From the NCBI GenBank assembly GCA_050743125.1, contig JBOGEB010000086.1:1-16324 (forward strand): a DNA stretch of 16,324 nucleotides, read 5' to 3'. The notes under the pieces are model-generated. The model made no database searches and had not been told where the DNA came from. It saw only the letters and a program-made list of their open reading frames with translations. The stretch is from JBOGEB01 sp050743125. GTDB lineage: Bacteria; Actinomycetota; Nitriliruptoria; Euzebyales; Egibacteraceae. Position 1 is the first letter of the stretch, and every line of letters begins with the position of its first letter. Positions 5,612 to 13,300 of the stretch are shown piece by piece. The translations under genes and the position numbers were made by a program.

Positions 5612-5690
5612 CGTCGAGGGTACGACTGCGCCCGCGAGCCGCCCAGGGCCACCCGAGTCGGCCAGGAGCGCCACCCGCACCGCGCGACCG

Positions 5691-6698
5691 GTGAAGAGCG
5701 TCACGTTCGACGACGCCCGCATCCCCCGGCGACCGGCGAACAACCTGCCGGCCCACGGGTGGCGCCGGCTCGTGAACCAGACGACCGGGGGGCTGGTCCG
5801 GCCTGGTCCCAGCAAAGCGGAGGTGCGCGCGCGCCGACTGGTCGCGACGCTGTGCCAGCCGATCTCGGACAGTCGCGTGATCGCGGTGGTCTCGACGAAG
5901 GGTGGAGTGGGGAAGACCTCCACCACGATCAACCTCGGGCACACGTTCGCGGCGTTCAGGGGCGACCGGGTGGTGGCGCTGGACGCCAACCCCGACGCCG
6001 GCGGCCTCGCGCACCGGATCCGGCGGGAGACGAAGGCGACGATCCTGGAGCTGCTCGGCGACCTGGCGGACGAGCGCATCCGCAGCTACGCCGACATCCG
6101 CCGCTTCACGTCACAAGCGTCCAGCCGGCTCGAGGTCATTGCCTCGCCTGAGGATCCGCGGGTCCTACGACCACTGACCCAAGGTGACTACCGGCAGGTG
6201 CTCGACCTGCTCCGCCGCCACTTCACGCTGATCCTCGCCGACTGCGGCACGGGGATCCTCGACCCGGTGACCCAGGGGATCGTCGAGGCCGCCGAGCAGC
6301 TCATCGTGGTGACCGCGCCGAGCATCGACGCGGCGCGCGCAGTCAGCTTCCTGCTGTCATGGTTGACCGAGCACGGACACGCACCGCTGGTCTCCAACGC
6401 CGTGCTCGTCCTCAACGCGGTGCCCCCGAAAGCCGGCCGGGTGAACCTCGCGAAGATCGAGCGGCACTTCGCAGAGCGGGTCCGGGCGGTCGTGCGGATC
6501 CCCTGGGACCGTTACCTGGAAACCGGGGCGAGGACCACTCTGGAGGATCTGTCCCCGGAGACCCGGGACGCGTACGTCCACCTGGCCGCGACGGTGGCCG
6601 ACGGCTTCGCCGCACCGCGTGCCCTGCCAGGCTCCGACTTGACGCTCGACTCAAGCAATTTCATGCAGACCCGCCCAAAAGTCCGATGTAATGTGTAG
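5691..6698 (+). CDS. ParA/MinD-like ATPase of the conjugation block
   Basis: A 335-residue P-loop ATPase of the SIMIBI class, cytoplasmic, likely to dimerise on ATP and position a membrane or DNA complex. The deviant Walker A is STKGGVGKTST (KGGVGKT at 70-76), followed by ALDANPDAGGLAHRI and the Walker B-like ILADCGTGILD (Asp184). The segment GWRRLVNQTTGGLVRPGPSKAE before the P-loop is typical of actinobacterial MinD-like proteins in type VII secretion and conjugative loci. GTG 5691 is the first usable start in frame, yet has no ribosome site. The frame is open back to a stop at 5487-5489, reading DDVEGTTAPASRPGPP just before the GTG, so the original N-terminus may have been replaced by repeats. 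No ParB partner is visible; a role in partition or in placing the transfer machine are both possible. Confidence 0.9.
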   Translation: MKSVTFDDARIPRRPANNLPAHGWRRLVNQTTGGLVRPGPSKAEVRARRLVATLCQPISDSRVIAVVSTKGGVGKTSTTINLGHTFAAFRGDRVVALDANPDAGGLAHRIRRETKATILELLGDLADERIRSYADIRRFTSQASSRLEVIASPEDPRVLRPLTQGDYRQVLDLLRRHFTLILADCGTGILDPVTQGIVEAAEQLIVVTAPSIDAARAVSFLLSWLTEHGHAPLVSNAVLVLNAVPPKAGRVNLAKIERHFAERVRAVVRIPWDRYLETGARTTLEDLSPETRDAYVHLAATVADGFAAPRALPGSDLTLDSSNFMQTRPKVRCNV

Positions 6699-6703
6699 TA
6701 TAG

Positions 6704-6717
6704 ATCATTAGAATGAT
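6704..6717. repeat. 14 bp AT-rich palindrome after the ParA-like gene
   Basis: ATCATT-AG-AATGAT is a perfect palindrome six bases after the TAG stop, in a locally AT-rich stretch unlike its surroundings. It may be a regulator site or a weak terminator. Confidence 0.35.
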
Positions 6718-6851
6718 GCGTCAGGGCTAGTCTGAATGCTGTTGATACTCAACCTGTCAGCGTCACCGTCGAAGCTCGAGGGCTGCAGTGAGCCACGCAA
6801 CGGCACGGGGCGAGGGTTCCCGGCCACCGGCCGTGCGCGCGTTCGTGGGCG

Positions 6852-6881
6852 TTGACGCGCGTTCTGGACCACCCGTGATAA
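6852..6881 (+). promoter_or_regulatory. possible promoter for the transfer operon
   Basis: TTGACG at 6852-6857 and TGATAA at 6876-6881 with an 18-base spacer. It would give a leader of about 90 bases before the LysM gene. The -35 is good, the -10 only fair. It is the best candidate in the 282-base gap after the ParA-like gene. Confidence 0.4.
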
Positions 6882-6919
6882 AAGAAGACCTTCGTCCACA
6901 ATCGCGCAGAAATGGGCTA

Positions 6920-6968
6920 AGCAGCGCCGTCGCTGCTGGACGCCGGCCCAGCCTGCGGTGACGCCGCA
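6920..6968 (+). promoter_or_regulatory. two small hairpins in the leader of the LysM gene
   Basis: AGCAGCG (6920-6926) pairs with CGCTGCT (6931-6937), and TGCGG (6954-6958) with CCGCA (6964-6968). The second ends on the first base of the ribosome site AAAGGAGG (6968-6975), so folding could affect initiation. Chance pairing is possible in GC-rich DNA. Confidence 0.3.
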
Positions 6969-6980
6969 AAGGAGGCATGC

Positions 6981-8126
6981 ATGACCTACTCCTCCTACGA
7001 GGAGCTCGTCCGACGCGCGGTGCGTGATCATCAGCGCATCGGGCGAGCCGGCGGCGGGCGCTGGGTCGTGACCATGCAGGCACCACCGCCTTGTTTCGCC
7101 AAGGTCAGGGGCCCGCTCCGGGAGACGCTGCGCACGGGCTACGGGACCTGGGTACGCACCACCGCGATCACTGGCCTGGCCAGCGCGCTCCTCGTGCCCC
7201 CTGGCGCCGCCGCCAGCCCGGTCGCGCCAGGCCTCCCCGCGACGAATCCGCAGGCGATCGGCCCCTCCCGTCTCGAGGCGCGGGGGGCCGACCCTCGCCC
7301 GCAAAAGCTCCTCAAGGGCCTCGCGCAGAGCGCGACTCGAGGCAACCCGCCGCAGGCTGCAGCGCAACCCGACCGGCAAGCGGGAAAGCCGGTCGCACCG
7401 CTCCAGAGCCCCCCACCAGCGCGCCAACCGCTGGCGGCGCAGATCCCCTCTCTGGCTGCCGCGAAACTCGCTGCCCCCCAGCCTGAGAACCTGTGCCAGA
7501 ACATCGGAGGGCGGTGTCGCGGAAGCGCCGACGAAGGTTCGCCAGCACGCCTCACCGCTCCAAACTCAAGGGTTACCGCGGTCCCGCCCGGCCCTGCAGC
7601 GATGGGGGGGCTCCCCCCGGCCCCTTCAGCGCACCGCGTGGGCACCGAGCAATCGCAGCCGACGGGCCAGCGTCCGGGTGGGACGGTCGCGGCCCTGGAG
7701 GAGCGCGCGAAGGTCCCCGAGTCCAGGCCGGTGACGCCAGAGCGGGTCGACCAGTGGGCCACGACGGTGCGGACGGCCATCCTCGAGTCCGCGACGCCCC
7801 GCGGACTCGAGGATGCAGCCGGACGCCCGGCGCTCTTCACGCTCGACGAGGTCTCACCGACGCCGAGGGTGGGGTGGTCCTACCGGGTCAAGCGCGGCGA
7901 CAGCCTGTGGCGCATCAGCGCGCAACTGTGGGAGGACGGCTCCTCTGGCCACAGCCTCGACCGCGCCTCGCGGGTGCTCCACGAGTGGAACCGCGACGTT
8001 GTGGGCACCAACTCCAACCTCATCTATCCCGGACAGGTGTTGGAGATCCCAGCCGCCGCCGAGGACGTCACCGCGACGTGGTCAGCGGCGTCCCCCCACC
8101 CCGTCGCGGAAGACGTCGCCAGATGA
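6981..8126 (+). CDS. LysM-domain membrane or exported protein of the transfer operon
   Basis: A 381-residue protein probably linking the conjugation machine to peptidoglycan. A basic N-terminal region (1-56) leads to a hydrophobic segment, TTAITGLASALLVPPGAAAS (about 60-80), that could be a membrane anchor or late signal sequence. A long Pro/Ala/Gln-rich linker (about 85-290) follows. The C-terminal LysM domain (about 301-357) is clear: YRVKRGDSLWRISAQLW at its start and NLIYPGQVLEIP at its end. LysM binds N-acetylglucosamine-containing wall polymers. The ATG is set by AAAGGAGG five bases upstream. Inside the linker, residues 170-197 (NLCQNIGGRCR...RLTAPN) are a diverged copy of the 87 bp repeat, read in the same frame as in the upstream array. 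The stop overlaps the next ATG (ATGA), so translation is coupled with the TcpC-like gene. Confidence 0.9.
   Translation: MTYSSYEELVRRAVRDHQRIGRAGGGRWVVTMQAPPPCFAKVRGPLRETLRTGYGTWVRTTAITGLASALLVPPGAAASPVAPGLPATNPQAIGPSRLEARGADPRPQKLLKGLAQSATRGNPPQAAAQPDRQAGKPVAPLQSPPPARQPLAAQIPSLAAAKLAAPQPENLCQNIGGRCRGSADEGSPARLTAPNSRVTAVPPGPAAMGGLPPAPSAHRVGTEQSQPTGQRPGGTVAALEERAKVPESRPVTPERVDQWATTVRTAILESATPRGLEDAAGRPALFTLDEVSPTPRVGWSYRVKRGDSLWRISAQLWEDGSSGHSLDRASRVLHEWNRDVVGTNSNLIYPGQVLEIPAAAEDVTATWSAASPHPVAEDVAR
7488..7570 (+). repeat. single diverged unit of the 87 bp repeat within the LysM gene
   Basis: Matches the array unit over about 80 bases, including GAGGGCGGTGTCGC, GACGAAG and CTCACCGCTCCAA. It is in the same codon phase as in the array, giving N-x-C-x-N, GRCR, ADE, SP and RLTAP at matching positions. 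Many differences change amino acids, so the peptide is only partly conserved. The hairpin stems of the array unit are partly lost here. Confidence 0.8.
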
Positions 8127-9103
8127 GGAACATCGCGAACCTCGTCCCTCCCCCGCCGGATGTCGCCGAGCGCTGGCTCGGTGACTCGGCGAAGCACAAG
8201 CACACGATGCCGCTGACCGGCGGGCTGGGCCGGGCACGGACCGACGTGGCGGGTGGCCGCTGGCTGGTGTGGCTCGGCCGCGTGGTTCTCTGGGCCTTGG
8301 TCGTGGTCCTCCTGCTCAACGGGGTTGCGGCGCTCCGGCGACCGCTCGGCCCTGCGGTCGCACCCACGCAGGCCCCCGCCGCGGGCGCGGGCTTTCCGGT
8401 GAAAGCCGGCGAGGCGTTCGCGGTGCGGTTCGCGCACGACTACCTGACCTGGGACGCCGCAGCGCCAGGCGTCCACGCCGACGCCCTCGCGCCCTACGTG
8501 GCCGACAACTTCGACAAGCAACTCGGGTGGGCGAGCAACGGCCAGCAGATCGCGGTGCTCGTGCTGCCTACCCGGACCGTCGCCATCTCGGACAACACCG
8601 CGCTTGTGACCGTCGCGGCACAGGTGACAGGGCTGAACGCGCCCCGGTGGGTGCACCTGCAGGTGCCGGTCTACACAGACGGCCGAGAGCACTTCGTCGT
8701 GACCGACGCTCCGGCGCTGGTGCCGCCTCCGGGCAAGGCCGCAGCGCCGCCCGAGCCGTCACTCGCCACCGACACCGCGGTGGCCGACCAGCTGCGCGAT
8801 CCGCTCACCGCGTTCTTCAAGGGCTACGCCGGAAGCAACCCCAGCGAACTGTCCTACGTGCTCGCACCAGGGGCACAGGTCGGCACCTTGAATGGCACGG
8901 TCACGTTCGAGGACCTGCAGCTCACCGTTCCCGACGGTGGGAACCGGCGGGACGTGGTCGCCAAGGTGCGGTGGGACGACCGGGTCACCAGCTCTACGTT
9001 TACCCAGACGTACCAGCTCACGGTCGTCCGGAGAGAGGACGGGCGTTGGTACATCGAAGGGCTGGGCGCACGCCCGGCCAGAACCCCTTCCCCCGACAGG
9101 TAG
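8123..9103 (+). CDS. TcpC-like conjugal transfer protein with NTF2-like domains
   Basis: A 326-residue bitopic membrane protein of the TcpC type, the Gram-positive counterpart of VirB8, which forms the scaffold of the transfer channel outside the membrane. A cytoplasmic N-terminus (1-46) is followed by one membrane helix (WLVWLGRVVLWALVVVLLL, about 47-68), a Pro/Ala-rich spacer, and two extracellular alpha+beta domains of NTF2-like character: about 85-200 (VRFAHDYLTWDAA at its start) and about 220-320 (DPLTAFFKGYAGSNPSEL, ending QLTVVRREDGRWYIEGL). The ATG overlaps the stop of the LysM gene (ATGA), which decides the start; there is only a weak ribosome site. The size and two-domain plan match TcpC of Clostridium perfringens pCW3 and Tn916 Orf13. 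Confidence 0.87.
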   Translation: MRNIANLVPPPPDVAERWLGDSAKHKHTMPLTGGLGRARTDVAGGRWLVWLGRVVLWALVVVLLLNGVAALRRPLGPAVAPTQAPAAGAGFPVKAGEAFAVRFAHDYLTWDAAAPGVHADALAPYVADNFDKQLGWASNGQQIAVLVLPTRTVAISDNTALVTVAAQVTGLNAPRWVHLQVPVYTDGREHFVVTDAPALVPPPGKAAAPPEPSLATDTAVADQLRDPLTAFFKGYAGSNPSELSYVLAPGAQVGTLNGTVTFEDLQLTVPDGGNRRDVVAKVRWDDRVTSSTFTQTYQLTVVRREDGRWYIEGLGARPARTPSPDR

Positions 9104-9116
9104 GAGCACGATCCAA

Positions 9117-9374
9117 ATGCTGCAAATCCCACTCGCGCAAGCGCTCGACGGAACCCCACTCGCGGAAGGGCTGAAGGACTTCTTCGGCCCGCTGTTCTTG
9201 GTCATCTTGGCTATTTGCGCGATCTTCTGCATATGGAAACGCAGGCTCACCGCGGTCTTCGAGCTCGCGGGGATCGGAATCCTGGTCGCGATCCTGCTCT
9301 ACCAGCCGGACGTGATCCTGAACCTGGGCGAGATCGTCGCCGGGCTGCTCCCGGGAGGGAAGGGCGGAGGCTAA
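9117..9374 (+). CDS. small two-helix membrane protein (TcpD position)
   Basis: An 85-residue protein with two membrane helices: FFGPLFLVILAICAIFCIW (about 22-40) and FELAGIGILVAILLYQP (about 48-64), joined by a short positive loop (KRRL), and a Gly/Lys tail (GGKGGG). It has the place and size of TcpD or a VirB2/VirB3-like small subunit between TcpC and TcpE. AGGAG ten bases upstream supports the ATG at 9117. Sequence similarity to a named family is not evident, so the role is inferred from position and topology. A pilin-like role is less likely because the first helix has no signal cleavage site. Confidence 0.8.
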   Translation: MLQIPLAQALDGTPLAEGLKDFFGPLFLVILAICAIFCIWKRRLTAVFELAGIGILVAILLYQPDVILNLGEIVAGLLPGGKGGG

Positions 9375-9377
9375 AGC

Positions 9378-9746
9378 GTGCTCCTCCCCACGTTCACCTC
9401 CATCTGGCGCATCGAGCGGCGGCTTTACAAGGTCTACGACTGGGTCCTGCCCATGCCGATCTCGATCCCGCAAATGGCGGTCTTTCTCGTGAGTTTGCTC
9501 CTGTGGGCGCTGCTGCTCCAAGCGCTCGGTGTGGAGCTCCACGCAAGCACTGGGTGGCTCTACCTCGTCCCGCCCGGGTTCGCCGCCTGGGTGTCCGAGC
9601 GGCCACTCGTCGAAGAGAAGCGCCCGCACGAGCTCGCGGCGGCACAGGTCCGCTACCTGTTCGAGCCGCGCACGTTGTACCGCCTGGCGGAGCACCGCCA
9701 ACCCGAGCGCGTGCACGTCTCCGGCACGCTCTGGTCGCCGAGGTGA
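9378..9746 (+). CDS. TcpE-like conjugal transfer protein
   Basis: A 122-residue inner-membrane protein of the TcpE family, needed for assembly of Gram-positive conjugation channels. The N-terminal pattern SIWRIERRLYKVYDWVLPMPISIPQM is characteristic: a Trp/Arg-rich amphipathic segment followed by a Pro-rich entry into the first membrane helix (about 34-52, AVFLVSLLLWALLLQALGV). A second membrane segment (about 59-73) leads to a cytoplasmic tail rich in charged residues (ERPLVEEKRPHELAAAQVRYL). The GTG start at 9378 follows GGAGG by seven bases and lies four bases after the previous stop. It directly precedes the VirB4-like gene, as in other Tcp clusters. Confidence 0.85.
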   Translation: MLLPTFTSIWRIERRLYKVYDWVLPMPISIPQMAVFLVSLLLWALLLQALGVELHASTGWLYLVPPGFAAWVSERPLVEEKRPHELAAAQVRYLFEPRTLYRLAEHRQPERVHVSGTLWSPR

Positions 9747-9750
9747 TGCC

Positions 9751-9783
9751 ATGAGCATCAGACGGGGACGGATCCTGACATGA
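9751..9783 (+). CDS. ten-codon leader frame overlapping the VirB4 start
   Basis: ATG at 9751, MSIRRGRILT, with the TGA at 9781-9783 overlapping the ATG of the VirB4-like gene (ATGA). GAGG stands about eight bases before it. It may act only as a coupler that brings ribosomes to the VirB4 start, whose own ribosome site (GGGGACGG) is weaker. It could equally be chance. Confidence 0.35.
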   Translation: MSIRRGRILT

Positions 9784-12700
9784 GTAGGACAAGGCTGCCC
9801 GCGACGTTTCTCGACGACAAGGTCCTGTTGTCGGAGGCTGCGGCGTGGGCGTACTTCGCGTTGCCCACGGTCAGCTACGACTTCCTGGGCGACGGGCGTC
9901 GCACAGCCCTCGCGAACGGGATCGCGATCGCGCTCGCCGGGCTGCGCGACGCCGAGTGCCACCTCGCGGTCGTCCCGCGCGAGGAGCGGATCGGCGAGTG
10001 GGCGGCGGCGCTCGACCGGTCCGTCGCCCGACCGGCGTCTGGGTGGGCGGGCTATCTGAAGATGCTCCAGGAGCACCTGGCCGAGCAGGACCTCACGCGC
10101 AGGCAGGTCTACCTCGGGGTCCAGCTGGGCCGTCGGCGGCAGACGGGCTTGCGCAACCCATGGGCGCGCCGCGCCGAGCGCATCGCGGGTCTGCACGACC
10201 CCGCGGTGAGCGAGCACGAGATCGACGAGTGGCACCGCCGCGCCGACAGCGTCCGCCGCATCCTCGGCGCGGGCGACCTCCGGGCGCGGCACGCGACGAG
10301 CGACGAGGTGCGCTGGCTCATCCAACGCTGCCTCTACCGCGGCCTGCCGGAGCCACCGCCGTCCGCCACACCGAAGCGCCGGTGGGGCGCCGGGGAGCTC
10401 GAGGCGCTCGCCGAGGGCGTCCTGGAGAACGGGCACCGGATGCTCCGCCTGCTCCAGCCGCACGGCGAGCGCTGGCTCGCGTTCATCGCGCTGGCCCGCT
10501 TCCCGGAGACGCTGCGGTTCCCGGGCGGGGAGTGGCTCTACTACTTCACGATGCTCGACTTCCCCGTCGAGGTGTCCATGCGGATGCGCCTGCTGTCCGC
10601 GCACCGCGCCGCCGCGGACGTGGGGCGCAAACTCGCCGAGGCCTGCGACCAAGAGCGGCACATCGCCGAAACCGGGGCCGACGTGCCGCTGCATCTGTCC
10701 GAGCAGCTCGAGGGCGCCCGCGCGCTGGGGCATCAGCTCCGCAAGAGCCGCGAGCCGCTCGTGTACGCCTGGCCGCGGCTGGCGGTCAGCGGCGGGACGC
10801 CACAGGAGCTGACCGCGCGGGTGGAGGAGCTGATCGAGCAGTACCGCGACCTGGGCATCGACGCGGTCTGGCCGACAGGTGACCAGCTCGCGCTGTTCAT
10901 GGAGGCGCTGCCCGGCGACCGGATGCGCGTCAAGGCCTACGAGCAGAAGCAGCCGGTCATCACGGTCGCCGGCGGGATGTTCATCGCGACGAGCGATCTG
11001 GGCGACCATACCGGCCCCTACATCGGCCAGACCACCGGCCCCACCCGCGCCGCCGTCCACTTCGACCCCCTCCGCGCCGCTCAGTACGACCGCCCCACGG
11101 CGATCACGATCACGGGAGAGCCCGGGGGAGGCAAGGCTTTGGCGCTTGACACCCCGATCCCAACGCCGTCCGGCTGGACGACGATGGGTGCCCTGCGTGT
11201 GGGCGACGAGGTCTTCGACGAACAAGGCCGGCCGTGCCGAGTGACGTATGCGACCCCTGTCCAGTACGACCGTGAGTGCTTCGAGATGGTCTTCTCCGAC
11301 GGCACGATCATCGTGGCGGACGCCGACCATCAGTGGCTGACAACGACGAGGGCGGCCCGCCTGTCGACCTGGCGGGCCAACCGCCGGCTGGGGCAGCCGC
11401 TGAAACCGCGGGGGACTGATCAGTCGTGGAAGCGGACCCACCGCTCGGTGGTGACGACAACCGAGATCAGGACCACGCTTCGCGTCGGCAGCGATCTACG
11501 GATCAACCACGCCATCCCGCTCGCATGCCCCTTGCAGTATCCGGACGCTGACTTGCCGATCGACCCATACGTGTACGGCTTATGGCTCGGCGACGGCTCC
11601 AGCGAGGCCGCGGTCATCCACACTTTGGACGCAGAGCTCCTTGCAGAGATCGAGAAGGCGGGTTACACGCTCACCCGTCGCGCATCGCTCAGCTATGGCG
11701 TCAAGCCAGGTTTGCATACTGGACTCCGCGAGCTGGGAGTGTTCGGGAACAAGCACATCCCGGACCTTTACCTTCACGCGTCGGTCCAGCAGCGCCGGGC
11801 GCTGCTCGCAGGACTCATGGATGCTGATGGCACAGCGGCCACGACCGGCAAATGCGCATTCGTGGTGACGAACGAGCGGCTTGCCCGGGACGTCCTCGAG
11901 CTGGTGATCGGGCTGGGCTTCAAGGCCACGCTGACGAGCAGGCCAGCGAGATTGAACGGCAAGCCGTGCGGCACGGCCTACAAGGTGTCGTTCACGCCAC
12001 ACGAGAAGGTCTTCCGGCTGACGCGCAAGCTCTCCCGCCAGCGGCTCAGCGAAGTACGTTCCACCCAGCACCTGCGTTACATCGTCGATGTCCGGCCGGT
12101 GCCTTCGGTGCCCGTACGGTGTATTCAGGTCGACTCGCCGAGCCATCTTTATCTCGCAAGCTGGTCGTGCATCCCGACCCACAACACGACCGTGGCTGAC
12201 CTGCTCGCCTATCAGCTCGCGCTGCGGGGGGCGTGGGTCGACGTGATCGACCCGAAGGGCGACACCGCGGCGCTCGTGCGGCTGACCGGGCTCGACAAGA
12301 CGCGGCTGCTCGAGGTGTCGAGCGGGGACGCTGGGCTGCTCGACCCGTTCGCGCTCGCGGACGACGCGGAGCAGGGGGCGGCGCTCGCGGCGGAGACGCT
12401 TCGGCTGCTCCTGCCACCGGATGCGGGGTTCACTCGTGAGGGGGCGCTGCTCACCGTCTGCCAGGCGATCGCCGAGGAGCCCGACGCGAGCCTGAGCAAG
12501 GTGATCGACCGGCTGCTCGAGCACGCCGACCCGGAGGCGCGGGACGTCGGCGCCATGCTCGGGGCCGTCTCGACCTACCCGCTCGCGAAGCTCTGCTTCG
12601 CGCCGCACGGCGGGGGCAGGATCACTCCCGACGAGCACCTGACGGTGATCCACGTCGCCGGGCTGTCGCTGCCGGAGCCCGGCACAGCGCGCAAGGACCA

Positions 12701-13256
12701 GGGCTGGCCCGAGCGCCTGTCGGTGGCGGTGATGTTCCTCGTCACCGACTTCGTCAAGCGGCTCCAGGTGCAGCGTGACCCTCGGCAACCGAAGGCGATC
12801 ATCATCGACGAGGCGTGGGCGCTCACCGCGACGCCGCAGGGCCGTCAGCTCGTCGAGAGCCTCGCCCGCATGGGCCGGCGCCACAACACCGTGGTGATCC
12901 TCGTCTCGCAGAACGCCGGCGACTTCTTGAGCGAGAAGGTGCGCAACTGCGTGTCGGCCAAGTTCGCCTTCCGGTCGACCGACGAGGGCGAGGTCGAGGC
13001 CGTGCTCCGGCTGCTGGGCGTCGAGGACACCCCGACGCACGCTGAGGAGGTCCGCAGCTTGCGCAACGGGGAGTGCATCTTCGCCGACTTCGACGGCCGT
13101 GTGGGGACCATCGCGATCGATCTCGTAAGCGCTGAGCTGCTCCACGCGTTCGACACGACTCCCCGACCCCTGGCCGACCAGGGGGCCGGGGGGATGCCCC
13201 CCACCGACCAGGGGGCCGGGGAGATGCCCCCCACCGACCTGGAGCCGGCCCGATGA
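9780..13256 (+). CDS. VirB4-like (TcpF/Orf16 type) conjugation ATPase with intein
   Basis: Encodes 1158 residues; removal of a 350-residue intein (453-802) leaves 808, the usual size of Gram-positive VirB4-like ATPases. The enzyme powers assembly and work of the transfer channel at the inner face of the membrane. The N-terminal VirB4 domain spans about 1-430. The Walker A motif GEPGGGK (446-452) is cut by the intein and completed by Thr803 (TTVADLLAY). Walker B is KAIIIDEAWAL (Asp1010, Glu1011). Motor regions DVIDPKGD, GRRHNTVVILVSQNAGDF and KFAFRSTDEGE are typical. The function of the mature ATPase thus depends on splicing. The ATG overlaps the stop of a ten-codon frame. The C-terminus ends in two copies of a ten-residue repeat (DQGAGxMPPT). 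The stop overlaps the start of the VirB6-like gene (ATGA). Confidence 0.95.
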   Translation: MSRTRLPATFLDDKVLLSEAAAWAYFALPTVSYDFLGDGRRTALANGIAIALAGLRDAECHLAVVPREERIGEWAAALDRSVARPASGWAGYLKMLQEHLAEQDLTRRQVYLGVQLGRRRQTGLRNPWARRAERIAGLHDPAVSEHEIDEWHRRADSVRRILGAGDLRARHATSDEVRWLIQRCLYRGLPEPPPSATPKRRWGAGELEALAEGVLENGHRMLRLLQPHGERWLAFIALARFPETLRFPGGEWLYYFTMLDFPVEVSMRMRLLSAHRAAADVGRKLAEACDQERHIAETGADVPLHLSEQLEGARALGHQLRKSREPLVYAWPRLAVSGGTPQELTARVEELIEQYRDLGIDAVWPTGDQLALFMEALPGDRMRVKAYEQKQPVITVAGGMFIATSDLGDHTGPYIGQTTGPTRAAVHFDPLRAAQYDRPTAITITGEPGGGKALALDTPIPTPSGWTTMGALRVGDEVFDEQGRPCRVTYATPVQYDRECFEMVFSDGTIIVADADHQWLTTTRAARLSTWRANRRLGQPLKPRGTDQSWKRTHRSVVTTTEIRTTLRVGSDLRINHAIPLACPLQYPDADLPIDPYVYGLWLGDGSSEAAVIHTLDAELLAEIEKAGYTLTRRASLSYGVKPGLHTGLRELGVFGNKHIPDLYLHASVQQRRALLAGLMDADGTAATTGKCAFVVTNERLARDVLELVIGLGFKATLTSRPARLNGKPCGTAYKVSFTPHEKVFRLTRKLSRQRLSEVRSTQHLRYIVDVRPVPSVPVRCIQVDSPSHLYLASWSCIPTHNTTVADLLAYQLALRGAWVDVIDPKGDTAALVRLTGLDKTRLLEVSSGDAGLLDPFALADDAEQGAALAAETLRLLLPPDAGFTREGALLTVCQAIAEEPDASLSKVIDRLLEHADPEARDVGAMLGAVSTYPLAKLCFAPHGGGRITPDEHLTVIHVAGLSLPEPGTARKDQGWPERLSVAVMFLVTDFVKRLQVQRDPRQPKAIIIDEAWALTATPQGRQLVESLARMGRRHNTVVILVSQNAGDFLSEKVRNCVSAKFAFRSTDEGEVEAVLRLLGVEDTPTHAEEVRSLRNGECIFADFDGRVGTIAIDLVSAELLHAFDTTPRPLADQGAGGMPPTDQGAGEMPPTDLEPAR
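11136..12185 (+). mobile_element. class 3-type intein with LAGLIDADG homing endonuclease
   Basis: A 350-residue intein, from Ala453 to Asn802 of the host protein. Block A is ALALDTPIPTPSGWTTMGAL; position 1 is Ala rather than Cys or Ser. Block B is IIVADADHQWLT, with His517 and Trp519. The endonuclease carries both dodecapeptides, VYGLWLGDG (598-606) and ALLAGLMDADG (674-684), each with its acidic residue. Block F is VRCIQVDSPSHLYLAS, with Cys781 where most inteins have Asp. Block G is CIPTHN followed by Thr803. The triplet Trp at B:12, Cys at F:4 and Thr at G:5 is the published signature of class 3 inteins, which use the block F cysteine as first nucleophile. The intein uses more A/T-ending codons than the exteins, a sign of later arrival. 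Confidence 0.93.
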
Positions 13257-13300
13257 GCGGGACCAGCCACACGCGCGTGAGGATCCGGATGGGGCTCTGC
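13174..13300. other. duplicate contig end, identical to 13401-13527
   Basis: Exactly 127 bases repeat on the two sides of the N run, including the end of the VirB4-like gene and the first 48 bases of the VirB6-like gene (13253-13300, the same as 13480-13527). This is the same overlap length as at the first gap, so it is a product of assembly, and the apparent second start at 13253 is not a separate gene. Confidence 0.92.
13176..13235 (+). repeat. two tandem 30 bp units at the 3' end of the VirB4-like gene
   Basis: Two 30-base units (13176-13205, 13206-13235), differing at one base, encode DQGAGGMPPT and DQGAGEMPPT. The first contains GGGGGGATGCCCCCC, able to fold on itself. The units extend the protein with a flexible acidic-Pro/Gly tail. 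The same units seen at 13403-13462 are the contig-overlap duplicate. Confidence 0.8.

Noticed and set aside
7488..7570. The 87 bp repeat as a conserved structured RNA
   Set aside because: The two stems seen in the array unit are partly broken in the LysM copy without compensating changes.
9018..11441. Long minus-strand open frame opposite the VirB4-like gene (807 codons)
   Set aside because: A mirror of a strongly coding GC-rich gene; no ribosome site, low-complexity Arg/Ala/Pro product, and it would cover several confident genes.
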